Source: Nemertoderma westbladi
Taxonomy: Eukaryota; Xenacoelomorpha; Nemertodermatida; Nemertodermatidae
Direction: 5' to 3'
NCBI GenBank assembly: GCA_032718475.1
Contig: JAUCBJ010004682.1
Coordinates: forward strand, 1 to 38,576
DNA: 38,576 nt
Position numbers and translations under genes: made by a program. Shown here one piece after another: positions 1 to 8,550 of the stretch. Within the stretch, counting starts at the first letter, position 1, and each line of letters begins with the position of its first letter. The notes under the pieces are model-generated. The model did no database searches. It was not told the DNA's origin and saw only the letters and a list, made by a program, of their open reading frames with translations.

Positions 1-762
1 CTAAGCTATGAAAGGTATTTGCCGCATTGCAGGTTTTTTGTCTTACCATGTCCGCTAAAACACGTATATAGCAAAATGACTTTTATGTCCGTTAAAACAC
101 CTGTAACGGTACCTTGAGGGCGAGGGGAATATTTATACAGTTATAGAACCTTTTTAGAGTATTCCAGCGCCTGGGGGGAAACTGGATTGCGAAGCAAAGG
201 GGCCAGTTATATCCCACAGAAGCTTTTACAGATGGTCAAAGGGTTTAACAGATTTATTTTGCGTTATACGCTACTGTTAAAGGGACATCACGCTACTATA
301 TGTATTATTTAATATACGGTATGAGAGCAATATCGCAAGAAGCAATGTCAGTGAGAAGAGGCAAGTCGTTTCCAAGGTCTACCCAGAGCTTGGTTTAGCC
401 AAGACACGAGGATCTGAACTTTGCATTCCTCATACTCTACTTACCAATAATACTTGAGTATAGTAGGAGCTTTATTGTACTTTAATAAGTACGGATATTT
501 CATCTTACTGTAGTTACGTATTTGTAATGTAATACGGACAGTAAGGAAAGAGAAAAAGAATTATTTCTCGCCGTCGCACGAAATATATAATATATAAGTA
601 ATTAAGTAATAAACACTATTATATTGCACTAATCTACTAAATAATCGCTAAAATAACATTCTACTAAATAAAATTAAAGAAAACGATTATAATAAAATTA
701 CATAATAATACATACATAAATATAAAATAATAAAAACAAATATAAAATAATATAGTCACACA
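1..762 (-). repeat. Candidate 3' LTR and AT-rich flank of the minus-strand BEL/Pao element
   Basis: No gene is visible here. Read on the minus strand, the pol tail stops at 779 and is followed by a purine-rich stretch, CTGGAGTGGG, and then TGTGTGAC from 762 downwards. That order (stop, polypurine tract, TG start) is what the inner edge of a BEL/Pao 3' LTR looks like. Positions 545-760 are very AT-rich. I could not find a matching second LTR to the right of gag, so the LTR call is an inference and its outer edge is not defined. A different short repeat occupies 48-100. Confidence 0.35.
48..100 (+). repeat. Dispersed ATGTCCGYTAAA repeat, left copy
   Basis: Two copies of the motif ATGTCCGYTAAAACAC lie at 48-63 and 85-100. 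Four related copies occur in the same orientation at 8213-8333, where the text between copies is also similar (CACRTATATAG, then a GACTTTTATG or GGCTTTTATG step). The origin of the repeat is unknown. It could be a fragment of an LTR or a small dispersed repeat. Confidence 0.6.
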
Positions 763-778
763 CCCACTCCAGACGCTG

Positions 779-973
779 TTACGTTGGGGAGTCCCTAGAT
801 GTTTGTTGGATTAGGGAGGTGGTCGTGGGAAGAGTATCTTGCCTTCCATAGTTTCCGGACAGTTCTCGGTCTCGTTCCAGTAAACATAAACGACCAACTG
901 GGCGATTGAGCTGCTGTGTCTCGAAGACAATTCCAGGTTTCCTCTTCGTCCTGGAATAGTGACGATAGAAACA
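779..973 (-). pseudogene. C-terminal tail of BEL/Pao pol
   Basis: This is the same frame as the 974-3331 ORF, continued beyond its TGA for 64 sense codons to a TAA at 779-781. It contains NRPVGRLCLLE, which matches the closing motif of the DUF5641-like domain at the end of BEL/Pao pol (typically RPxxRLCLL). The TGA at 974-976 is thus probably a premature stop inside the original pol frame. The end of pol is immediately followed by the purine-rich tract and candidate LTR start, as expected for a complete 3' end. Confidence 0.6.
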
Positions 974-3331
974 TCACTTCAAATACACGACGGCCTTACA
1001 AAGCCGATTCCAGGATCTATAGTGGTCCATCGCTCCCGGCAGGAGAGGTGAGAGTCCCGGCGAGACGTCTGGTGTTCCAGATCTCCAGTCTCTCTCTCTG
1101 ATCTCCACAACAGATCGGTTCGCGGTGGGGGAGTTTAGATCCACAGCGTCGTCCCTGGCAATGTGTAGTACAGACAGATCTATCACGGGTTTAAATAACC
1201 TTGATTTACTCGCCCGGGTTTTAGGTTTGACTTTCTCCGCTCCCTTGGCTTGTCTAATCTCAGCCGTGGTAAGATGGGGAGGCCATTCATCTTCTTTACT
1301 TAGGAAGTCGGGTCCACCTAACCAGTCTGGAGTATCTGTCAGTTCTTGAGGAGTTGCTCCTCTGGAAGCGATGTCGGCTAGATTAATCGTCTCGGGGCAA
1401 TGTCTCCATTGATCTACATTGGAGTTAATATCGTCATTATCTGAGGAGTATGGTGTTCCCTCAGTTGGGTCGTCTACCTCACTGCTCTCCGCTTCCCATT
1501 CACTTACTTGGTATACCCGTTCTTTTGGTAACCTTTCTATGAGAGTTCTACGGGAAGGGCCAGTAAAGTACCAACCTACTCTAGTTCTTCCCGCATAGGC
1601 TTGTAGTGGTTGCGGTTGAGCAGGCCGTTTCTCCAATGTCTCAAGCGCCTCATGCGCATTTTGGCCGATGAGTATTTGCACTCCAGGGTAGTCTGTGTTG
1701 AATCTAGGTATATTAAGCTGCTGGGTGGAATCGTCCTCATCCCAGTTATAAGGTTCTACTTGGCTGGTAGCGAAGTTCTTTATCGCCACCATTTTTACTG
1801 ACCTTATGCTATGTTCTCCTAGTTCATCCTGGGGGGTGGACAACGCACCTACATAATAATCCGCTATTACTGTAGATTTCCAAACCTGCATAATTCCTGA
1901 CATGTTTAACTTAGTTCGGAACTTGGGTTGTCCAGCAAAGATGTCTTCGGCTAGTTCTTTGTCGATGAATGTTCCTGTGCTACCGGAGTCAAGGAGGGCG
2001 TTCACTGTATAACTCCTTTTAGGTCCGTGGACCCTTAACTGCACTACGGGAAATTCTTGGATTCCTACATTGGAAGTTGGTGCTTTCCAAGATGGTTGTC
2101 GGTCAGAAGTAGTTAGGGGGAGCTCGCTGTCGGTGTCCTTTTCATACGTAAGTGCTCGATACACTGCGGTATTTATCAGGTAACAGGATTCGTTTTCGTC
2201 GGAGAATTCGTCCGTATAGAATCCTTCCATCTCAGAACTTTGGTCAGTGTCGTTCACATCACTGAATTGGACATGTAGTTCGGACTCACTTACCTGACTC
2301 GGGCTGTTTCGATCGAATTCAGTGTGCAACAAGATATGATGTTTTGCGCCGCACTTTGCACACCTTGCGTCGGAGTAACAGGTTCGCCGTTGGTGTCCTC
2401 GTCTGAGGCAATTATAACACAACCGCTTATCCCACATGACTTCACGTCTATCCTTTAATGATTTCCTCATGAATTCATCACACGCACTTAAACGGTGGGG
2501 CCCGTCGCACAGCACACATTTTGGTTTGATGTTACTTACCTTACTCTGGGTAACGTTGTGCACACTCGTTCTTTCCTCGGGCTTTCTTACATGAATTCTC
2601 TTAGGAGACGTAGGAGGAGTTTTTCTTACCTGTTCTCTCCTGTCATTGGTTCGAGACTTGAATTTACTTACGTCCTTAGGCGCTTTGTTGTCATAGTAAG
2701 ATCTTTCAGTGTCTTTCCCGCTGTCTTCCTCTTGAGAAGCCTGGCTTTCGCCGTCGTCTGTATAACACACTGGTATTACCCTTCTCCTAGAAACGGGTTT
2801 CTCACTTACCTTATTTTCCGGTGTCTTCTCTCTGGACTGCTTTAGGAGCTGTAATTTTACCTCTCCATCTAAGAATGACATGAGATCAGCCATGGTAGGA
2901 TCTCTTCGTTGTTGTTCCATCATATATAACACTTTCTTGTCCCAGCGTGTACCTACTCCACCCTTTGGTAAAGTAGAGGCCACGGCTCCAATAACCATAG
3001 AACTCTGATATTCATGAGACTTACCTAGCCAATCTAATTGTCTACAGATTTCCTGAATCTCATCGGAAAACTCTACAATCCCGCTGCTAATGAACTTTCG
3101 GGGCGCTACCAATTTTGCATACAAATACCTAGCTATGTTATTCCTATTACCATACCTGATGTTTAGGGTATCCCAAACTTGTCTTAATCCATCTGGATGT
3201 CCAATAAACTTTAACCCCATTAACTTGGGAGATCCTTCCAAGCACTCGATGAGGAATCTAAGTTTCTCTCCATTAGATAGCACAGAGTTCTGTATGTTAT
3301 CTTTATAATATTCATTAAAATTAATATTCAA
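974..3331 (-). CDS. BEL/Pao Gag-protease frame fused across deletions to the pol C-terminus
   Basis: This is a 785-codon open frame. Residues about 5-170 match the DUF1759 gag body (EKLRFLIECLEG). Three zinc knuckles follow: C272-C275-H279-C284, C305-C308-H313-C318 and C324-C327-H331. A retropepsin-like aspartic protease carries an intact LLDSGSTG with Asp448. Near residue 640 the sequence changes abruptly to the block that normally follows RNase H (WRHCPETINLADIASRG, then DEWPP). The RT and RNase H coding region between them is gone, and a second deletion near residues 690-760 removes the integrase core. Both joins keep the frame. There is no ATG at the start (3331 is a TTG); the frame simply opens after a TGA at 3350-3352 inside an AT-rich repeat. 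Gag would package element RNA and the protease would cleave Gag-Pol, but this copy cannot reverse transcribe or integrate by itself. Confidence 0.85.
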   Translation of the reverse strand: MNINFNEYYKDNIQNSVLSNGEKLRFLIECLEGSPKLMGLKFIGHPDGLRQVWDTLNIRYGNRNNIARYLYAKLVAPRKFISSGIVEFSDEIQEICRQLDWLGKSHEYQSSMVIGAVASTLPKGGVGTRWDKKVLYMMEQQRRDPTMADLMSFLDGEVKLQLLKQSREKTPENKVSEKPVSRRRVIPVCYTDDGESQASQEEDSGKDTERSYYDNKAPKDVSKFKSRTNDRREQVRKTPPTSPKRIHVRKPEERTSVHNVTQSKVSNIKPKCVLCDGPHRLSACDEFMRKSLKDRREVMWDKRLCYNCLRRGHQRRTCYSDARCAKCGAKHHILLHTEFDRNSPSQVSESELHVQFSDVNDTDQSSEMEGFYTDEFSDENESCYLINTAVYRALTYEKDTDSELPLTTSDRQPSWKAPTSNVGIQEFPVVQLRVHGPKRSYTVNALLDSGSTGTFIDKELAEDIFAGQPKFRTKLNMSGIMQVWKSTVIADYYVGALSTPQDELGEHSIRSVKMVAIKNFATSQVEPYNWDEDDSTQQLNIPRFNTDYPGVQILIGQNAHEALETLEKRPAQPQPLQAYAGRTRVGWYFTGPSRRTLIERLPKERVYQVSEWEAESSEVDDPTEGTPYSSDNDDINSNVDQWRHCPETINLADIASRGATPQELTDTPDWLGGPDFLSKEDEWPPHLTTAEIRQAKGAEKVKPKTRASKSRLFKPVIDLSVLHIARDDAVDLNSPTANRSVVEIRERDWRSGTPDVSPGLSPLLPGAMDHYRSWNRLCKAVVYLK

Positions 3332-3410
3332 AAAAAAAAATTCTATAATTCATTCAAAAATATTCATTAATTCATATTCATTATAATATTCAATCAATAT
3401 TCATTATTTC
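3320..3410. repeat. AT-rich GAATATT expansion interrupting gag
   Basis: On the minus strand this is a run of diverged TGAATATT/AATGAATAT units plus a T10 tract. It separates the two gag frames, which are in the same phase (3331 and 4627 are congruent modulo 3). Three in-frame stops fall inside it: 3404-3406, 3401-3403 and 3350-3352. The residues on either side (KFNGDEM and NEYYKDNIQ) look like adjoining parts of one gag domain, so the repeat probably grew inside an originally continuous frame. Confidence 0.7.
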
Positions 3411-4627
3411 ATCTCATCTCCATTGAACTTGACGATCTCTCCCACCTTTACCGCTTGACGGGCTTCGGTTCTAGCCATTTGACGTGTAAAACTTTCTTGG
3501 GCCATCGTGTTATTTAATATCGAGTTATCGGTATATAAATTTCTCGGATTATGATCAGGTCTATATGGAATATCATTGTCAACAGGTTTATAATTACCCT
3601 TAATAGGGTTCACTATAGGAGTTTCTACTTCACTAGCAGTATAGATGCGTGTAGGCTCCACACCTTGCGCATGAAATACTTCAGACCTAACAGGTTGACA
3701 CATTGTTACTGGGGTTGGTGGTATACCCCTTCGGGTATTTACTAATTTGTAATTTACTAATAATGCGATACTCTGCTGCACCTCTTGCAACTCTAACCTA
3801 CTTTCCCTTACTGTGCCCTTGAACTGCTGAACAGTTCCTTCCATCTCCCGGACCTGCTGAGAGGAGCACTTGCGGTGTTCCCTCAACTGCCCGAGCAGGA
3901 GACCCATCTCCCGTCGTCCCTCTTCTACCCACTCGACCGCCGAAGCGGGAGGCGCCAACGTAGTAGCGGGCGGACGAGGGACAATGGGCGACAAATCATT
4001 AATATTTCGCTCGGAGTCCAGGACATGAACATTTTCTGGGGTGGTTCTGTTGGGCACAGGTAGTTTCGTGCTGTGCAAAGGGAATTTAGAGGTAGGTTCT
4101 GGGAGTACAGGTGTCTCTATCACCGAAGGGGTGGCTTCGAGAACAGGCCTAATTATTTCAGGTTCATCTACTATAGTAGGGAGTCTTTCTAATCTAATAA
4201 TTTGGTCTGTGGGTTCTGTACTACCTAAGTCTACACTATCCAGTTGCATTCTCACCTCAGGAGGTAACGTCCGCTTGAGCATCCGTCTACGTCCGCTTGA
4301 ACGAGATTTATTACCTCTACCTTCGGGATCTCTCATATCACCTTCATCGGAGGAGGCAAATCCCTGTCTTCTGGAAGTATATCGACTCAGTAACCGTATC
4401 TGAGTTGCAACTATCCGTATCTGAGCTGTCCTTTGTTTCTTCAAGTATTCTTGTTCCGCCTGAAGTTTTTCCAGCTCTAGTTGGGTGGTCTCTTCAGATG
4501 CTCTTAGTTCTGCTTCTGCCACTGCCGCTTTTCTTTCCGCTTCTATTGCTGCAGCTGCCGCTTTTCTTTCCGCTTCTACTTGCCGTTGCTTTAATTGTCT
4601 ATCCTTAACTAGCCTAGGGTCTGACAC
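3404..4627 (-). CDS. BEL/Pao Gag N-terminal half
   Basis: The frame holds 407 codons, opening at a GTG with no in-frame ATG. Residues about 8-66 are a charged, Ala/Glu/Lys/Gln-rich coiled coil that includes a 12-residue duplication (AERKAA twice). A Pro/Thr/Glu-rich linker follows, then a second predicted coiled coil at about 236-294 with MGLLLGQLREH and LQEVQQSIALL. It ends in VKFNGDEM, the usual entry into the DUF1759 gag body. Its role would be self-assembly of the retrotransposon capsid. It is cut off from the remainder of gag by the AT-rich expansion at 3320-3410, and its true N-terminus probably lies in another frame upstream. Confidence 0.75.
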   Translation of the reverse strand: MSDPRLVKDRQLKQRQVEAERKAAAAAIEAERKAAVAEAELRASEETTQLELEKLQAEQEYLKKQRTAQIRIVATQIRLLSRYTSRRQGFASSDEGDMRDPEGRGNKSRSSGRRRMLKRTLPPEVRMQLDSVDLGSTEPTDQIIRLERLPTIVDEPEIIRPVLEATPSVIETPVLPEPTSKFPLHSTKLPVPNRTTPENVHVLDSERNINDLSPIVPRPPATTLAPPASAVEWVEEGRREMGLLLGQLREHRKCSSQQVREMEGTVQQFKGTVRESRLELQEVQQSIALLVNYKLVNTRRGIPPTPVTMCQPVRSEVFHAQGVEPTRIYTASEVETPIVNPIKGNYKPVDNDIPYRPDHNPRNLYTDNSILNNTMAQESFTRQMARTEARQAVKVGEIVKFNGDEMK

Positions 4628-4785
4628 TACTACTGAAGGGATGACCTTTCCTACAGTAGGGGACTTGGACTTTGTTCTATACTTTGATCTTGGTCACAGA
4701 TCCTTTCAAGACACTGTCCAAGTCTAAGACTCATTCTAAAACCTTCCAAAAGACTATCTGACAGTGCCCGTTTTGTGTCAGACAT
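4628..4785 (-). pseudogene. Probable start of BEL gag, frameshifted
   Basis: An ATG at 4785-4783 (minus strand) opens MSDTKRALSDSLLEGFRM and stays open for about 44 codons before a stop near 4650, in a different phase from the 407-codon gag frame. The gag frame itself has no ATG and meets a TGA at 4694-4696. The simplest reading is a single indel between about 4630 and 4690 that moved the start out of frame. A short intron cannot be excluded. Confidence 0.4.
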
Positions 4786-4921
4786 GTTTGTTTGTACAGT
4801 TGAATGCCTACTGCTATATTACAGTTAAAGCAAGTCTAGTAATTCAGTATCACCGTTAGCCTAGTAATTAATTACCGATACTGTTACTCAGTGTAACGTG
4901 ATATATATATATAATATATTA

Positions 4922-5178
4922 GAATACCGGTATACACTTATAGTATATATATAAGTATTATTACAGACTAGGTTTGTCACAGAATACCGGTATATAATTT
5001 CAGCACAACTATATATATAAATATATAATAGGCCTATCGTGAATACCGGTATACAGCTTACACTTATAGTACATATAAGTATAATTATGGACTAGAATTA
5101 ATTACAGAATACCGGTATATAATTTCAGCGCAAATTTATAGAAATAGATATAATGAGCCTATCGTAAATACCGGTATG
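4922..5178 (+). repeat. Tandem two-part repeat, about 120 bp, with TACCGGTA palindromes
   Basis: GAATACCGGTATA occurs at 4922, 4982, 5041 and 5107, with a diverged start (AAATACCGGTATG) at 5166. Alternate copies resemble each other more than neighbours do: 4922 and 5041 are followed by a CACTTATAGTA segment, while 4982 and 5107 are followed by TAATTTCAGC and end in CCTATCGT. This makes a 119-125 bp unit of two related halves, present twice. Each half starts with the palindrome TACCGGTA. Confidence 0.85.
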
Positions 5179-6129
5179 TCAATTATTTTAGAATAATTGA
5201 ATTTCTGAATTTTAGGGGTTACTTGGTTACTTTACTTTACTTGATTACCGTTATTTAAGCAGTAGTCCAACTGATATTAAGACCTAATGGTTGTAAGACA
5301 GGCCTACTATTTTATAAATCGGTTTGAGTTGATTTATAATATATATACCCGTTTAATGGGTTTTTGTCAATATTTGAAATAAATGTTATTATTTCTGGGA
5401 AGGAGTCACCGCACAGAAGCTGTACGCTCTCAGTGAAGTGCTACTTGTTGGACACTAAAACAAATAATTCTAATTTACCTAAGTTACTTAATACTACAAA
5501 TTACGTACAATTCGGGGTGAGATTACAATCTCTAAATAAACACAAAAATTACACGTACGAATTTTTAGGGTAATTTTACAAGAAGTCTACAAACCAGCCT
5601 AACAAAGGGTTAGAATATCTGGTTATTACAATGGACAGGGTACTACGGTATTTGAAAATAACAAAGCAGTAGTAAATATCTTGCGTTGTCCAGATAGGAA
5701 AAATACCACCGTCTGACGACTTATAGCCGTATCGCTATAAGTACTACGTTATGTATCACGGAGTGTTCCTACCTAGAAGTTAATTACCGCGGTCTACCAG
5801 AACCAACGTGCCTATTAACCACTTTACAACACAAATATACTGTCTACACACTAATTACCTTCGGAAAGCACTGTACACTAAACCCTAAATTAGGTACAAG
5901 TACTTATACAACAAATAATCAGCAGTTAGAAATACTTGTACAGCTAAAAGAACCACGGTATCTGCTGGAGTGACCGGGGCACAAAATCACCAGTCTTTAC
6001 CTACGCCAAGCAGCCCTGATGTAGTACCGGGGTTAATTTAACTATAACGGTATGTACAACAAGCACAATTACTGTAGGAATAAACTTGGGGATATGAATG
6101 TTGCGAATAATGCATAAACTCTGAATAAT
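5179..6129. other. No recognisable feature
   Basis: AT-rich sequence with short, unconvincing open frames only. Its position upstream of the minus-strand gag makes it a possible 5' LTR or leader of that element, but I found no sequence shared with 1-762 that would prove it. Confidence 0.5.
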
Positions 6130-6705
6130 AAATATTACGCTACGCGTACAGACTACTCAAACAAAATACAGACCAAACGCTGGCAGACTACTATCAAGCC
6201 CAAACAAACTACACAGTATATACAGACTCCGAAATGGTTAGTTAGTATGCGTTCTAACCGAGTAGTACGACTTATTCTTTCGAGGGGATTTACCTCACAG
6301 CACTGGAAGCCCCTACGTCCCTAACTAGTAATTTATCGGACATACACTCTACACACACCGAAATCTCTTCAGACCTAACAACAGCCAGACAACAATCCAG
6401 CCTACAAATTATCTAAAAAAGAAATATTACGCTACCCGTACAGACTACACAAACAAAAATACAGACCAAACGCTGGCAGACTACTATCAAGCCTAAACAA
6501 ACTACAGTATATGCAGACTCCGAAATGGTTAGTTAGTATGCGTTCTAACTGAGTAGTACGACTTATTCTTTCGAGGGGATTTACCTCACAGCACTGGAAG
6601 CCCCTACGTTCCTAACTAGTATTTTATCGGACATACACTCTACACACACCGTAATCTCTTCAGACCTAACAACAGCCAGACAACAATCCAGCCTACAAAT
6701 TATCT
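6130..6705 (+). repeat. Tandem duplication, period about 292 bp
   Basis: Two near-identical direct copies, 6130-6414 and 6422-6705, are offset by 291-292 bp. Both begin AAATATTACGCTAC and end CAGCCTACAAATTATCT. They differ by a scatter of substitutions and small indels (for example CGCGTACAG against CCCGTACAG, and ACACAGTATATA against ACAGTATATG). No coding potential is evident. This is a local segmental duplication in non-coding DNA. Confidence 0.9.
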
Positions 6706-6922
6706 GTACAATCTGAGCAGGCTTACACGCCTTCTGCTCAATATTAGCCTACAAATAAATAAAACTGACAGAAATAAGTAAACCATACAAAGGAATAAGG
6801 GGTGATCAATCCCTAATCCCCTAACAGCTTACAATATACAATATATCACAATCGAAATAATACTGCTGTACCTGTACTGCTGTAAGTACCGGTTCGGGTG
6901 TTTAGGTAGTTAGGCCTACTGG

Positions 6923-6940
6923 GTACCGGTTGACCGGTAC
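6923..6940. repeat. Short palindrome GTACCGGT-TG-ACCGGTAC
   Basis: A perfect inverted repeat with 8-bp arms and a 2-nt centre. It carries the ACCGGT core that also recurs in the 4922-5178 repeat. The arms are too short to name a function. Confidence 0.6.
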
Positions 6941-6947
6941 TTCAGCT

Positions 6948-7198
6948 TTATTGCCTACTGCAATACAGAAGCAATAACTGTTATTGTTCTTACCAGAACA
7001 ATATTAAACTGTATTTATTGCCTACACTGCAATCAGATGATCATAACTGTTATTGTTCTTACCAGAACAATATTAAACTGTATTTATTGCCTACACTGCA
7101 ATCAGAAGTTCATAACTGTTATTGTTCTTACCAGAACAATATTAAACTGTATTTATTGCCTACACTGCAATCAGAAGTTCATAACTGTTATTGTTCGC
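6948..7198 (+). repeat. 69-bp tandem repeat containing a perfect hairpin
   Basis: TAACTGTTATTGTTC recurs at 6975, 7044, 7113 and 7182, exactly 69 bp apart. Each of the first three units contains TTGTTCT-TACC-AGAACAA, a 7-bp stem with a 4-nt loop. The leftmost unit is diverged at its 5' part and the last is truncated. Because 69 is a multiple of 3 the array is open in two frames, which explains the small ORFs over it; they are not evidence of a gene. Confidence 0.9.
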
Positions 7199-8212
7199 GC
7201 TTTCAGACCTTTAGCAGTTTAACCTGCCAAATTTGGATGTCTTCTAGATTATAAATCGACTTTAGCCTATGACGAGTATTTGATACACTACATTAGCCGA
7301 AGCCAGTCTATGCGCGACCATTCACCCGCTGGATATACCCGGGAGACTGGATTCGGAAGCTTTGACCTTATTGCGGTGTAGGCCTACTGTATTATTCGAC
7401 TGATCGTTAATATATAATTTCTGACAAATATTATTCACTTTCGGGAAATATTAACAGTTCCTTTAGGACGTGGCGCTCTAAATATGTAAACAGAGCTATG
7501 ACTTACACTAGACACAACGGGATGGCCATGGATTCACGTATAAAGCGCATTCTTTAGGAGATGCTTTGTTATCTGTCACAATCATGCACACTACTGCACA
7601 ATGCTGCACACCGATCTGCCGACCTTCACTAATTTTAGTCACATATAAAGAGAACAGCAAACGACTCATGTAGTGCCTATGAAATAGCATTAGATTCACT
7701 CCAAAACCACTTTAATGTAAGTCACAATTGTTATATGTAACCGGTCTCTCTAACCTTCAGTATATCAAGAAGATTGGGGTTTTCTGATTATTTATGGATA
7801 TTATCCAAATATAACAAGATTCCATTAACTGATATAATTAATAACCGAATAAACCATAAATAGCAGTGAAATAATGCGGTGAAAGCATAATGCATATGTA
7901 CTGAGTTGGTTTGATAACAGTTATACGTTTCTATGACCAAAGCCTACTAATGTTTGGCTTAAGCCTGAAACATAGTAACTCCAAAGCCGGTCTTCTGGCT
8001 GTGGACAAAATACACATACTGACTGAATCGCATGAGTTTCTGTATACAATCTCCAACACAGAGTCAAAAAACGCTCTGATTGGTTGACCGAACAAAGAAC
8101 GAACAAAGAACAAAGAAATGTTACACGTGGACATATCAGCTGTTAGATGTCGTCATGGTAACTACACTGTATCGAGAGGATTTTGGCTTATTGCGACATA
8201 AGATCGCTAGTT
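7199..8212. other. No recognisable gene
   Basis: Unique-looking, moderately AT-rich sequence. The only internal structure I see is a short (GAACAAA) repetition near 8093-8117. The overlapping 60-67 codon frames on the minus strand have no recognisable motif. Confidence 0.5.
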
Positions 8213-8333
8213 ATGTCCGCTAAAGTACACAGTTAGTTATGTCCGCTAAAGTACACATATAGAAGAAATGGCTTTTATGTCCACTAAAACACCGGTACAG
8301 TAAGGAAACGGCTTTTTATGTCCGTTAAAACAC
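8213..8333 (+). repeat. Cluster of ATGTCCGYTAAA repeats, right copy
   Basis: Motif copies start at 8213, 8239, 8277 and 8318. The first two form a 26-bp direct repeat (ATGTCCGCTAAAGTACAC); the last two read ATGTCCACTAAAACAC and ATGTCCGTTAAAACAC. They match the pair at 48-100 in sequence and orientation. The cluster sits about 220 bp before the LINE ORF1 start. Confidence 0.65.
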
Positions 8334-8550
8334 CTACAGAGTACTTTGCGGGGAAAATAACTAGCTAGATCCGCAAAAGCCTTTACAATGCTTGTAAATA
8401 GAACTTTAAACAATAACAACAATAAATAGAACACTAAACAACACTAAACATACTGCCAATATACAATTACCAATTACTGAATTTATCTGCTTAAAGTGCT
8501 GAACGGCATACCGGTAGGCAAAGTGTTAGCCTACTGTGCAAGTGCAAGGG

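Larger units (their letters stand above)
762..4785 (-). mobile_element. Internally deleted BEL/Pao LTR retrotransposon
   Basis: The minus strand carries, in order, a coiled-coil gag N-terminus, a DUF1759-like gag body, three zinc knuckles, an aspartic protease with an intact DSG, then a short block that normally follows RNase H, then the last residues of pol. Reverse transcriptase, RNase H and the integrase core, which occupy more than a thousand residues in complete BEL/Pao elements, are absent. The element is therefore a non-autonomous deletion derivative. Gag is further broken by an AT-rich expansion at 3320-3410 and a frameshift near its start. No flanking target-site duplication could be defined. 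It belongs to a different lineage from the plus-strand BEL element at 14311-17770, because both the zinc knuckles and the post-RNase H block differ. Confidence 0.85.

Noticed and set aside
795-977. 60-codon minus-strand ORF overlapping the end of the BEL frame
   Set aside because: It lies in a different phase from the pol tail (NRPVGRLCLLE), which is the recognisable sequence over the same bases, so it is a shadow.
7018-7254. 78- and 61-codon frames with repeated YCSYQNNIKLYLL-like peptides
   Set aside because: Produced by a 69-bp tandem repeat whose length is divisible by 3; open in two phases at once.
1-8340. Pair of full LTRs flanking the minus-strand BEL element based on the ATGTCCGYTAAA clusters
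   Set aside because: For true LTRs the motif would have to sit at the same distance from the inner edge on both sides; the right-hand LTR would then extend into LINE ORF1, which does not fit.
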